Positions 1 to 12,290 of a stretch of DNA of 64,000 bases are shown here, in pieces; position 1 is the stretch's first letter, and each line of letters starts with the position of its first letter. Source of the stretch: Polytrichum commune. Its lineage: Eukaryota; Streptophyta; Polytrichopsida; Polytrichales; Polytrichaceae. The notes under the pieces are model-generated. The model did no database searches, had not been told where the DNA came from, and was given only the letters and a program-made list of their open reading frames with translations. The stretch is from contig OX485808.1 of the NCBI GenBank assembly GCA_950295325.1, positions 7,692,501 through 7,756,500 on the forward strand, given 5' to 3'. A program made the position numbers and the translations under genes.

Positions 1-560
1 TTATTTGGACAATGAGAATCGTTTTCAGACCCGGGTGGCAAGTCCAACTCTCTCTTGGTTGATCCAAGCAATGCAAACCCCTCCACTGTATAATTCTTTG
101 TATTGAGATCTTGTGCCCTTGGGTAAGACCTCATAGCATATGTGAGGAGCTTGGATTCACCAACATGCGTTGCAACTTTTAGCTTCAATGACTCATGGTC
201 AAGCCCTTTCCCCAAAGAGCCACCTTTCAGTCATGAAAGATAATTAGGTATTTCTTGAATGCCCGGATCATGTCATCCACTGATGCCTTATAGAGGCATG
301 TCGTTTTGTAACCTAATTGTTGCATCCACTTGTTAGGCATTGTTTCGGCAAGGTTGCAAATAGACATCTCGGCACATTCCTTCAAAGTAAGATCTTGCAA
401 TAGATGATGGAAAACAACTAATGGAATAGTCTAGTATTATTGAGGTCGCTTTCTAGGTCAAGAAGGTTTCTTAATCTTAGACAGTGTAACATGTTGCTTG
501 ACCGGTTGCACGAATGTCATGCCTTAGATATTAGGACTTTTAAAACATTATCTTAAAATC
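1..560 (-). pseudogene. Decayed transposase-like gene, C-terminal part, cut by window edge
   Basis: Read on the minus strand, this stretch gives coding-like peptides such as KECAEMSICNLAETMPNKW, followed by YKASVDDMIRAF and, after a frame change near position 240, SYPRAQDLNTKNYTVEGF and GSTKRELDLPPGSE. I recognise this as the C-terminal part of an uncharacterised transposase-like family repeated in moss, fern and lycophyte genomes; that recognition is from memory, not a search. Stop codons and frame changes upstream of about position 450 show it is dead. The gene runs off the left edge of the window. The fragment at 2625-2960, on the same strand and in the right order, is probably the more N-terminal part of the same gene, with about 2 kb of foreign AT-rich DNA between them. 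Confidence 0.55.
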
Positions 561-1311
561 ACACCAAGTCATGGTTTGCTTCATAAAGGGTAGGGGTGAA
601 CTTCCTAACTCTAAAGGTGAGGAGTGGTATCCTCTTCCATGTACACTTGAACTCATTTGTGTTCAAATAACACCTTTACGTAACTACAATAGGATTCCAC
701 ATTTCATATTCTAAGTGTATGAAATTCATACATTTTAGTTCAAAGAATCCTCTTAGAAATCCAAGGTGTTAGATGCTCAAGTAGTATAAGAATTGTGATG
801 TCACAGTTAAGTGTCTTAGAGTAAAATAGACTTGAATTTCTCAATTACAAAGTTTTCTCATAAATATGGGGTTAAATAAGTCCAACATTTCTATAGTCTA
901 AGTTTAAAAGTCCAACTATCTTAATTTTAATTTCAAAATTCACTTGGCCATTATCTCTCAACTTCCCCTTATAATTCACCAATCATACTAAAAGGCATGT
1001 CCCTCAATATTTAACAAAACACCTTTGTGTTATAATTATAATTATAATTGTCATGATGCAAAATCTTAGCTCATTCCCACGTGTAAGGTGACGGACGATA
1101 TGGCCCACTGGGCGGCCTTTTGTAATCTTCTTGTCACCTTTGAGTCCCCTTTCTAATTGATGGCCTTCCGTTGAGTTGATCTAATTTCCCTACCTTAAAT
1201 CTATTTCTTAAGTCTTCATGATTTTGAATCTCAAATCTTCATGCTACCTCCTTCTTTTATATGGGTTCAATAATTATCCAAGTCTTTATGTTTCAACACC
1301 TTTGATGAAAT

Positions 1312-1510
1312 TTCTAAGTATTGAGGCCAAATGCCTTGAGCGATCTCCAAGTCTCAAAGCTTTGATAAATTCTAAGTCTTGAAGCTTTGAAATATATCTA
1401 AGTCTTGGAGCTTTGAAAAATCTCTAAGTTTTGAAGACAAAAAATTCTCTAAGTCCTAAAGCTCAAACCCTTTCAATGAAAACTCTAAGCCTTTTGGTCT
1501 TCAAGGGTTT
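1312..1510. repeat. Degenerate minisatellite, unit about 28 bp
   Basis: Variants of CTAAGTCTTGAAGCTTTGAA recur six or seven times (for example near 1369, 1398, 1425 and 1450), with heavy divergence. No coding function is apparent. Confidence 0.55.
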
Positions 1511-2049
1511 CCAAGTCTTTAAGGGATTTTGGAAATGCGCTCCCTTTAGTCTTATAGGGTCTTCACAATTGCACTCCCAATAGTGTTTGTGACACTCACA
1601 TGAGATGTTTGATGTTAAATGAGGTGCCTTAGGTACTCGATACGGTTCCTATATATAATCTTCAAAATCCATGAATTATTAGATTTGGCAATCACCCTTT
1701 CATCCTTTACACATAAATGTTTCAAATTGCTTGCTTTTAGCCCTATATGTTAATATTTTCTAATTTAATCCATATATGTCTATTTTTAGAAATTGAGCTT
1801 ATTTGCATTCCCATGTGCCTATGAGGTACATGGAACTCATTTTATGCACATACATAGATGTGATCTTTATCCCATGAACTTCTATTCGGTGCATTCATCC
1901 CAAAAATGGTTAAGGTAGTTATTTCCATCCAAGAGATTGTCAACCAAAGAGTTAGTTTCTCATCAACTTAACCTCATTCATAGTCCATCATGAATGGATC
2001 ACTAAAGCTCCCAAGTTCCCTAAATTCCCTACTACTTGAGTTCTTACTA

Positions 2050-2170
2050 CCTACGTTCCCCAAACCTTGTTCGCGGTTCCCACACCTTTGGTGTGATTCC
2101 CAAACCTTGTTTCCAGTTCCCAAGCCTTTGTTGTTGGTTCCCAAACTTTCATGGGTTCCCCATGAGGGGA
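2050..2170. repeat. Minisatellite based on GTTCCCAAACCTTG
   Basis: About five imperfect copies of a roughly 26-bp unit containing GTTCCCAAACCTTGTTT follow each other. Open frames on both strands of this patch are a by-product of the repeat. Confidence 0.6.
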
Positions 2171-2624
2171 ATTGTGTCTTCCTCTTGTGGCTCTCAGTTG
2201 CATCTTTCCTCCAACTTGTTGTACCTTGTTGTTTTCCGCATTCTCTTGTTCGAATTGTCTTCACTTTGTGGCTCAACTATTCCTTTGAGGGGGGTTAGTG
2301 TACATGTCTTTTTCATTGGTCCGCCAATCAGGATAAAATAACACAAAATTATATCTTACCTTTATTATACCATCAACATAAGCAACTTTGCATGAAATAC
2401 AAGGATGCCAAAATTATGGAGGAAGTGGATGTCAAATACCATATAATTCAAGTTTGGTGTCTATGGAAGCAACCACAAAGGATGGCATGTACCACTTGTC
2501 AAAGTAGTTGGGGTTCTGGTATTACTGATATAGAGAATGGGGAGGTCACATGATCATTATAAGTGTCCTTGATAACTTGATTTATCATCATTTTCAATAA
2601 ATAAACTATATATATATAGATAGA

Positions 2625-2960
2625 TTCCAATCTTGATATACTTGTTGGATCATCATCACCGTAGACCTTCCTCACAACATTTCAATTTGCATGGGCATTG
2701 TCTGCCATGAAGCCCTTAAAGTCCACCTTGGAGACACCATTATTGAGCATGACTACATCGAAATTCTTCCATAACAAGGTTTGGACATGATTATCCTATA
2801 CTCAATACCTTGCAATGCTTGTTGTTGTAGACATGACACGCCATTGTAGTCCAATCACAAAGTCATTTAACATGGTCAAACTTTATCCAAGAATACTCCA
2901 TGTCTCCACCACGCTTTAGATCGAAAGACTATTGGATCATTGAGAGGATCAAAGTTAGAG
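2625..2960 (-). pseudogene. Decayed transposase-like fragment (ADNAHANW motif)
   Basis: The minus strand encodes MEYSWIKFDHVK, a stop, then DWTTMACHVYNNKHCKVL and, after a frame change, GVSKVDFKGFMADNAHAN, a stop, and NVVRKVYGDDDP. The block FKGFMAD-x-A-x-ANW-x-x-VR-x-VYG is a hallmark I associate with a transposase-like family common in seed-free plants; the Asp of FMAD is a plausible RNase H-fold catalytic residue (inference). At least three stops or frame changes make it non-functional. It is probably the upstream part of the gene whose end lies at 1-560. Confidence 0.55.
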
Positions 2961-3429
2961 AAACTATTTGTTGTGAATAATCCCGCCAACAGAGGCACAT
3001 TTTTTGAGGAGGTAATGGTGTTCTCTATTGGAGTTCCATAAGTATCTTCACGCATTTGGTTGATTCATTCATAAGGTTGATTCATTCATAAGGTTGATTC
3101 TTATATGTCATTTTCATGTATTTCATGTTAATAAACATTTTGGTGTTACGACTAAGCCCGAGATGACACTAGAAAAGTTGCAAATTGTGCACCTACCCCA
3201 GTAGAAGACATGTTTAAGGCTCAATGGTTAGTATGGTAGAATTCGAATTCCATGTCTTATGAATCGCTTTGTTTTATGGTGGGTAATGTGAAAGAGACCA
3301 AACTTGCATATTGGATAGTTCAAGCATAGTTTTGGAGACCGGGCACATGTTCTATTACTTTTTTTTAATTATGTTTTTTTTTCCTTTTAAAAGACGTGTA
3401 TGGTTTCGTGGTAATTTGATAATTTTTGT
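2961..3429. other. AT-rich spacer with one short direct repeat
   Basis: No gene seen. A 20-bp unit AAGGTTGATTCATTCATAAG is tandemly repeated near 3062-3103. The rest is unique AT-rich sequence with a T-run near 3360-3390. Confidence 0.4.
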
Positions 3430-6000
3430 ATGTAGTTGGTGGTGGCAACATCAATGATTTTGAATGTATGAAGGGTCAGTTGGGTGCTATAGATTGGCAT
3501 GATAACATCCTGTCACATGCGGCCTATGTAGAGAACTAGAGTATCATTGCATGGACAAAAGCTTTTCAGACCCTCTTTAGGGACGCCTCAAGATTTTCTA
3601 AATCTTCACAATATGTCCTTGTCACAAATCTGCAATGCAAAATTGCCGTCAAGCAAGTGATTTACATGTTGTTATCTATTCATAAATTAATTGAGCATTT
3701 CCAAAATATTTTTCTATGGTTTTCAAATTCCTCATGTTAATGTGGGTGTGTTTTGTTGTGTTTAGGTACATCACAAGAGAGTTCCTTTGGGAAAATATTC
3801 CTAGTTCATTGATTGTCCATTTACCTTTCATCCAACAAAGGAGAAGTTGGAGAGGTTGCAAGATTGGCTCTTACAAACACATGATGATTTAGAGTTAATG
3901 AATGATGACACACATGCGCAACCAATACCAACTCAATTGTGGGTAAGCACAAACGTGTAGCAAAAGTTTTGGTCACTCCTTTGACACAAGAGGTTCTAGT
4001 GGTTTCAATACCATTCCAGGTCGTGTCACATACACAAGTTGCTTCTAAACAAGCAACTCTTTTTCCAATTCCTACACCTACCCCATCTCTTCTCATTCCC
4101 AATGTCCATTATCTTGCTCATTTGCAACATATTACGCAACAAAAGGAAGTTGGTAATAAAGTTAGGTTTTTGTCCACTCCCATCTTGCCACATGTATTTG
4201 TTGTAGGATATAGTACATCACTATATACAATCATGGAGAATGGAGTGGATACAAACCCTACCTTCATTGAGACATTGGATTTCTTGAAGACGGTAACATT
4301 ATGAACCTCAACTTAATTTTGTTTCAATTAAGCTCAGGTTATTAATGTTTGGATCCTAATTTCAAAATCTTGTTGTGATTACATGTATCTCGTGGTTGTT
4401 ATATATTTGACTTTATTATTGTTGATATTCTAGAATGCCTACGGGTTCCCAACGTTTCCTCGCCTTTGGGACACATCCGCATTGGAACAAGTACAACACC
4501 AACCACATTGAAGCTATGTTTGAATTACATAGTCCTATCTTGACGATAATGCATGAATGCTCTTGATAGTCTCAAAGATTTACAGATTTGAAATCACGAA
4601 GGATTGGTGGGGCATCAATGACTTGCCCTAATGTGTAAAGATTGATGATTCTCAAACAGTAAATGGGTGCAAGCGTGGTCAAGTACACAACTCCATTACC
4701 CTACAAAGATTTGAGTGAAAGTGATTCAAAACTATATACTAACTTTGAATTTTGTGAAGGAAAAAATCATAAACATTCTTGAAAAACACATTTATCTACA
4801 AAGCCAAGTAATTTATGTTGAAAAATGTTTTTTCAAGAAAAGTCTACATATTTTAAAAGACGGTGCAAGTAGTGTGCAAGTAAATATATTGAACATGTAA
4901 TTGTCTATAGTTTTTTAAAAACATGCTAAACTTACATTTAAACAATGCTTTTCTACTTATTTTTGTAATGATGCCCTCAAGTTTACAGTGAATTCAAGGA
5001 ATATGAAAAAATTCCAACTTTAAAATATTTAAGGTCATGAAATCTACGTCCAAAACCATATTTAGCCATTTCCTTTTGAGCAGTGTTTGTAATGATAAGT
5101 TTTGAAGATTTCATCTTGATATTCTATATTTGAGTACTTAACACAAAAATAGAGGGCGCCATGAAAAAACATCCAATTTAAACAACACTTTGTTGTTACT
5201 TTTAGGCTTTTGACCAAAACATTTATGGTTTTAGTATAGCATAACATTTGTTTCCATATACTTGACCATGCTTGCTCCCAAATGCCTAATCTAATGATTT
5301 TTGCATTATATCTTTGAAATTGATTTTTTTATTGATTTGATAGTATCAATTTGTATTTGGTCATGCAAACTAGGCAATTCCGCACTGTAATGTTTGTACA
5401 AAAGAACATGTCTTCACTGTGATACAATTTCCAAAAAACCATTGTTGGTTTGGCTTGGTTATTGAGTATATTGACATCTTTTTTAACCTAATAAATATTG
5501 ATATTTATCTAATGAATGGTGGGGTACCTTGGAGAGGTGCAAGAGAGAAAAAAGAAAATGAAAAGAAAGAGTATTGTCATTCTAAGTGTTTGTTGAAGCA
5601 TTAACAAAACCCAAAATTGTGATTCGTGATGCATGTGCATCCATGGGTTGACATGTACTCCTTTGCATTCCTTGAATTCTTGAATGTTTATAAGTTTTCA
5701 CTCGAACAACTTCTAATTTTTAGTTGTTTGTCTATTTCACATGTGCTTCCGTCCATGCATGTAGACGTAGTGATCGTCATCTAATTGCTTTCAAGAAAGA
5801 TTTTGCCATGTACGACGCTATTCTCGCTCCATTGTGTGATGTTGGTCCACCTGCATTCCATTTTGGAAGTGGGATGCAGTTTCACTCCCTTGGCAATGAT
5901 GGTGCACCACTAGGAAGGTGGCTAAGTGTTGTTGCATAATAAGCGTGTCATATTTTAGAAGGCTTACTTGTAATAATTGCACTCAAAACTTGTTTTCCAG
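3430..6000 (+). pseudogene. Possible decayed methyltransferase-like gene
   Basis: Several coding-like stretches lie on the plus strand, separated by AT-rich intron-like DNA: near 3440-3650 (WHDNILSHAAYVEN, a stop, then SIIAWTKAFQTLFRDASRF), near 3805-3950 (FHPTKEKLERLQDWLLQ), 3939-4304, and 5724-5939 (ACRRSDRHLIAFKKDF then AMYDAILAPL). The last block resembles the motif I-II part of beta-class DNA methyltransferase-like proteins, where a Gly-rich loop is followed by a hydrophobic strand ending in an acidic residue. That would relate it to the methyltransferase-like cargo genes at 33-35 and 47-51 kb. Similarity is weak and by eye; no intact gene is present and other origins are possible. Confidence 0.3.
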
Positions 6001-8870
6001 TGCCTTAAAGACTAATTATTCAATTTTGTGCTTGCAGAATGTTAGAGTCCATAAAGTCTCCTCCTCGGTTCATGGGACTTCATGCAGATGCAAAGAGTAT
6101 AGCACATGTTATGAACATTAGCTATGAAACTTTGTCACATGTCTCCATAGCCATCCATTTGTGGATGACATAGCTATAGAGTGTAATGAAGTAGATAGAA
6201 GTAGTGAGGATGTTGAAGTAATGCAAAACAACATGGTAGAAATGGAGCTTCAATGCAGGAGTTTCACATAAACATCATCAAATACATTTCTAGGCACAAT
6301 TTAGGATTGATGTTATGTTTGTTTTCCTTAATAATCAAGAATATTGGACTTCAATTGATATTTGGTTCTACATTGTGTACATCATTATCTGATCATAATC
6401 ATAATTTCTCGCGTTCTCCAAAGTGCACCTTTCATTCTTTGATTGAAAAAAATAGCATATTTCAAATAGGTATCTTAAATAAATTTAATAAGGACAATAA
6501 TAGATCTATTTAAGATGGTTTAGGATTGAGGCTAATACTCCATTCATTTGTGCAAACAAAGGGTGTGGGAAATCTCTAAACTTCAGTACATGCATGTGTG
6601 ATTGTCATACATCTCACTCTATTTACCCAATCAATAATTTGTTAGTGAGTTAATTTTAATTGGACCTTGTGCGGTGCTCAATCATAAGTACATCCATCAG
6701 CAATAGTCTTGCATAAATATCACATTTTAGTCTCTTTGTCAAATCCAAAGAGACTTTGTTATAGTCAATTATCTCAAATTGATCAATGCCTTTTAATGTA
6801 ACTTGAAATGATAGTATAGTTACCTCTAAGGGTGAATAGTATTTCCTTGATTGATCTTTTTTATATCTAAATTTACGTCAAAATATAGTCTTTTGTTGAA
6901 TTACAACTACTATAGTTTAGGATTTTGCTATCATTTGACTAAAAACAAAAAAATAGGATATTAGGTCTCATAGAAGACTAATATAATGTCTATAAGGATT
7001 AATTGTCACGTTGGGATAGGAAAGCTATAACAATCTATGGTTCTTCATTGTCAATTTGTCTTTTGACAAGCTTATGTTATGCATTTCTCTCTCTCAAGAA
7101 GGTTCATTTGTATTTCTTATAGTCATGCATAAATCCGTTCTATATGTGTACTTTGACGTGTTCTTTTTGCATGCTTTCACGTCAGTCGTGAATCTCAATA
7201 CCTATTGGCAATAGTCTTGTAGCTTGGCAATGGTCTTTTTCCTTTCAAGAGGCAATAGTCTACTCAAGACTTTCATCATGAGTTTTTGCATTAGTCCATT
7301 CCTTAATTACTTAATTTTTTTATATTTCAATTCAACATAACATTGCATCGATCAAACATTTGACATGCACTTAGAATTCAAATTCCATGAAAAGACCAAG
7401 GCCAATACATGCAAGATAAGAAAATTGCCACAATACTTCCACATATATACATCAACAAGGCAGTAATCAATAGAAATGACATGTATAAGCTATGACCAAA
7501 CTATCCAATTAGCTATACAAATCAATACTTTGTCTACATGATTGCAAATAATCGTGATTCCAACAGCCTAATGGCCTAACCACCTCTCAACAAATACGCT
7601 AACTCTCTCTCGGTTGCGCCCTCTTGCTTATAGCCTATCTCTTTGTCTTTCTTCATCACTTTTAATCTTGGTTATAAGGTAGTTAACCTAATTCATTTAA
7701 CATTTTAATTCGCCCAACCTCTCGGTGTCAATTTGCTTCTCTCTTCTTGCATTGTCATATGATCTTTCTCCCACTCTTCTTCTCTCACCCTCTATATTTG
7801 GTTCACATCATGCATGCCTCTTCACTATCAATCCCTCTACAATCTTTCAATTTTTTGCTTTATTCTTACTGTTATCAGTCCTACATGCTCATTCAAATAA
7901 GTTACATTCTTTATCTCTTATTATATTATTTCCAATTTTACTCTTGGTTTTCTCATTCGCAAACTTTAATTGACATTCTTCCTACATAATGACACTGGAC
8001 TTATAGCTCTATTAACTTCATCCCTTCTCACATGTTACCCACATTTAAGACAATTGATTGCACACAATAACACACAATTCTAGCATATATGGTATATTGG
8101 CAATATTATATGAGTAGTCTAAGCATCGTCTCATATCACATGAAGTCCAAATACTTGGCAATAATCCACTCAACAATCTTCTCATAGGCATTGTCTCTTT
8201 CAATTAACCCTCATAGCATCTCTTGTTGCTTCAACAACTTCTAAACCACATCAAAAAATGTACTATTGCCCCCACACTCTCTTGCGCTATCATGTACTCT
8301 CTGGGCTCTCTCACCTACCTCTTGCTTATTGTCATGCCTTCTTGTAGCCATTCTCAGTGGTTATCGTCCTAGGTAGTTATAATTGTCTCAATAACCCTTT
8401 TCACATTCTATCAATGTTATTTTACTGAATGCTAAAGCTTACAAATGAATTGAAAAAAAGAAAATGTCTATAAATCTTAGATTACAACTACAACTTCCAC
8501 ATACGTTCAAACATCACTATAATCCAAAACACTAGCATAGTTAGGAAACCATAGATTGGTTCTTTAATTAATTAAATTATATATAAGAACACATATATTT
8601 ATATTTATATTTATATATCATAAATACAACTTGTTAACTTTCTCTTTTTGATGTAATAACCAACACTATGAATAGGTAATTTATATGTCTACATGTCAGA
8701 TCTGCTTATTTATTGGGGGTGGTCAACTTTCACCATCCAAGAGTGTTGAGTTAAAAGTTTATTTAACACTATAACAATGTACTCAACACTTACACATTCT
8801 CTGGTATGGGGTAGCCTATTCAAACTCATGTCCTTTGTCCTTTCAACTTGCCTCTTCAATTATTAATAGA
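6001..8870. other. AT-rich intergenic DNA
   Basis: Nothing supported as a gene, RNA or complete mobile element. Small open frames here (for example in the T/C-rich stretch 7725-7989) have low-complexity Leu/Ser/Phe compositions and no recognisable motif. Confidence 0.4.
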
Positions 8871-9310
8871 CAAAAGTCTCAGTCTGGTTGGCCTTTTGAC
8901 TCCCATACATACCAAAGGTTGTAGAAAACAAATATGGTACATCTACCAGGATGAATCTATAGTCTCTTCGAACTATGAGACTTACTTCTCTTAAAGCCTT
9001 TCATTTCCACCCTCTAAAGAATTTGTTTTATACTAAAACGACACCTCTTCTTCACATTATAGCATTCTCTAACCCTCTTTTCTTCCAAAGAAGGTAGCCT
9101 ATATACTAACAATAGCACATGTGTAAATTCTATAGGCAACACCTTCTCTAATTAGACCATAGTCTCTTCATATCATCTCATTTCCCAATCTCCTAGACTA
9201 TGGTGCTATTTGTCATATGTCATTTAGATATCCAGCTCTAATGGAGCTTTTTCTACATTGTTCTCCTTATTTAATTAGGATATGAAAAAAATTAACTCTA
9301 CAAAGATAGA
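8870..9310. repeat. Dispersed LTR-like repeat, copy 1
   Basis: The part from about 9090 resembles 15560-15790 in the same orientation: both have a TATA-like AGCCTATATA followed by a similar A-rich stretch, then GACCATAGTCT, a C/T-rich segment and a segment rich in TTTTTCT. The order of shared blocks is the same but divergence is high. Two same-orientation copies 6.4 kb apart could be old LTRs, but TG/CA ends, a primer site and coding domains were not found. Confidence 0.3.
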
Positions 9311-11739
9311 AGTGAATGTTTTTTCATGATGTTTTCCCTTGTCATAGCTCACATGATAGTATTCCCCGGCTTGCACAATATATCGGTCGGGAATGAACTC
9401 GTAAAGCTAAAAATGGTGATATTTAGTGTAACATGAATAGAACTGATAATGGAGTAGAGAATGCATTTGGGCATGCACATAGAAGGATCATGGGATGCAA
9501 TGGAAATCATATATGGAGACAATGAAAACAATGGAATAATGTAGATGGAGGATGCATGTTGTTGTAGACATGTGCTAAACATGCATTGGTCTGAAATGTT
9601 GAGTTGCAATGTATCCCATCAAATACATGTTTATAATAAAAATTTCCTCTTAATCTAAGGATATATTTGATTTGCAATGTATCAAGGTGACAAGCACATG
9701 CATGCAAGAAGAATGACAAGAGAAAGAATGACAATTGATTAGTTAGGTTTATCCACTTCACATTTTCATCCATTGTTTTCATATGGTCATTGTCATTGAC
9801 TATCATGTGTCTTCATGTTAGGGTTTGCATTTGGGTCCTAGGTTTTTACAAACTAGAGTTTGTTGGAGCTCTCATGGCCTTTCTTTAGTTATGCTCTTTA
9901 GATTATGGCTAAGTTATTATGCTTTTATCTTTGTTTGATACAATCATTGAGTTACATTGCTATAGATGACAAACATTCAATGACTTTTTCGTTGGAAAGT
10001 CAAAGTGGTTTCTATATGTTATAAAGGATTATTTAATTCATGAAGTATATGGTTCGTATATGTAGTGGATGCATTTATCATATAAAATTTTAAAAGCTTA
10101 GTATAAATACATGAGTCCATTTTTAGCACGTTGTTAGTATGTATACATTTCTTGTTCTTTATAAACTTCTCATATAGAGGGGATTTAATTTCATACAGAC
10201 CCATGCATGTCAATCAGGTTCCCAATGAAGAATCCACCCCCGAATTAGATGTGACAAAGTGGACAAAGTGCATTCATGTTGAAGTTAAAATGTACTAGTA
10301 TCCTAGGTACTTCATTATCTCATACTTCATGTATATGCACACATCAAATCTTTTTTTGGGGGTTATTTACCTTATCTCCCCCCCAATACCCCATTTTGTT
10401 TTTCTACTTTGCCCCATTATCTTGCACCCTTTGATAGTTTGAAGTTAGTTGTTTTTCTATTTACAGTTAATCCTATGTTAATTCCAAATATGCCTCTTAT
10501 GTGTTGGTTAAAATCACCGTATGGGTGGTGTTTTAACACACCCTCTATCATCATGCTTAATAATGTAACATATGAACATATTACGCGTGGGTTCCTTTAT
10601 GTTACTAAGTTTGTCGATAAAAGGCAAGATTCAATATTGACAAAAGATTGGGATACGAAACAATGATAGGGATGCAACATGATGAACCAAAACACAACTA
10701 CAAAAACACTACTACAATTAGTTAAGTGAGGTTAATTTAGTATGAATCAACAATAAATTTATAAAAACATATTTTTAATTGAACCCTGATGGTAAGGTAT
10801 GCGGGTAACATTCGGTTTCTTTTGATTATCAAACCTCTATATTTGAGTGATTCATGGATCAAAGAACAAACATTACAAAGATACAATTTATTAACTACGC
10901 CACGCTCGATAATGAAACACAATTGTGAGGACCCTGTGTATTCACTTAAGAAATCAACAAACACGCACTTTCAATGGCCATCACTAAATTGTGGGATGTT
11001 CGATTTTAACTCCAATTTTTGTTGATCCTTCATTATACACTTGCTAATGCAACACAAGTCTTGTTATGTATATCTTATTGGAAATCAATAAGACTAGAGA
11101 TGAGATTGCACAAGTATACATACATACATACACAAAGGCATGTGAACAATGCTTGGAGTGAGATAGTCTCATGCTCTCCTTACTTTGCCTTTTATTGCTT
11201 TTCTTCTTTTCATTGGTTCATACAAACAATATGGGATAACTCTTATCCCTCTTCGGATTAGCGTTGTAGCCTTATTCTAACCTTATGCGTCTTTCACTAC
11301 ATTTCTATTGATTACGAGCAATCTAATACTCTACCTTCTACATATTTAGTTGGAAAAAACTGGAGAATATGAAAAACAAACCAAATAGCATCCACATACC
11401 TTAACTAGGTGTTGAGAATCAAAATCCTAGAACCTCCTAATGCATGTAGCGCAATGAGCAGGGAGAATTGAGTGCTAGTTACAGATGAACCAATTGACTT
11501 TGCTAAAGAATTGGTTGAAGTTCAAGGTTTTGAAAAAACCACCCATCATTTTAGAAGAATTTTAGAAAATACACCTCAAATTATCAAAGAAAATATGGAA
11601 GATGTCTAGCATGTATAATCGGTTGGACTTGGGAACGGTAGGATCCAAAACGATTATGTCCCAAAAATCTCCCCGGACATTGCATGTAGGGGTTAAAAAC
11701 AACTAATGACAAACCCAATAAAATCATTATTAGCCTAGC
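9311..11739. other. AT-rich intergenic DNA
   Basis: No gene seen on either strand. Open frames are short, overlap on both strands and lack recognisable motifs. Confidence 0.4.
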
Positions 11740-12290
11740 CCAAACTTGAAACTAAGCAAGGCCCTTCCATTCACGCGGAAACCAAGCCTTCTGAGGAGTC
11801 CCCAGGGGCCGCCACTTGGCAGAAGCCCACAAACGCACACTCTTTCCCAGGGTGGATGAGATTCCTTCTCCTTAAATAGACTTATCTAGTACCGCCCCGA
11901 AGGCTCCAGGCAGGCCGTGGCAGCTTTTTCATCCACCTGAACCTCCCAGTGGATGAATGTTCTCGGAGCTCATCCACCCCACCTCGCAGGTCACGAAGGA
12001 TGACCCAGTGTTCATCCATGAGTGGGGATGGGGCCTCCCTGTCTTTCATCCACATCCAGGCAGTTGTGTGCTGGTGGATAACCATTCTCCAATCTCCATC
12101 CATTTTTCGAAGTCTGTTCTCCGTCCATATGGAATGGGCTTGAAGGTGTGCACAAGAGACAAAACCCTGGCCTGGGTTTATTTTTGAAGGTAGTCGAGAA
12201 GGGTGTGAGTTCCGATCCGACATAAAGAAGGGTGCTTCCCAAGACCGAATCTTATTACGGTTGTCTCTCACGGTTTATCATATATGGGCC
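11740..12290. other. GC-richer island with TATA-like box
   Basis: This 550-bp patch is markedly richer in G+C than its surroundings. It contains several copies of a CATCCAC/GTGGATGA word in both orientations and a TATA-like CCTTAAATAGAC at about 11871. A 129-codon open frame on the minus strand (11882-12271) follows the composition rather than a protein family. A solo LTR or a lost promoter are possible origins; neither is proven. Confidence 0.3.

Larger units (their letters stand above)
561..2400. other. AT-rich spacer between two transposase fragments
   Basis: No coding region could be supported. The stretch contains two minisatellite-like patches, listed separately, and otherwise unique AT-rich DNA. 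It lies between two parts of what appears to be one decayed minus-strand transposase, so it is probably later inserted DNA, but I could not define terminal repeats or a target duplication. Confidence 0.4.

Noticed and set aside
1974-2341. Three overlapping frames of about 100 residues
   Set aside because: All fall on the GTTCCCAAACC minisatellite and read equally long on both strands.
11882-12271. 129-residue minus-strand gene
   Set aside because: Overlapping frames on both strands, no motif, composition explained by the GC-rich island.
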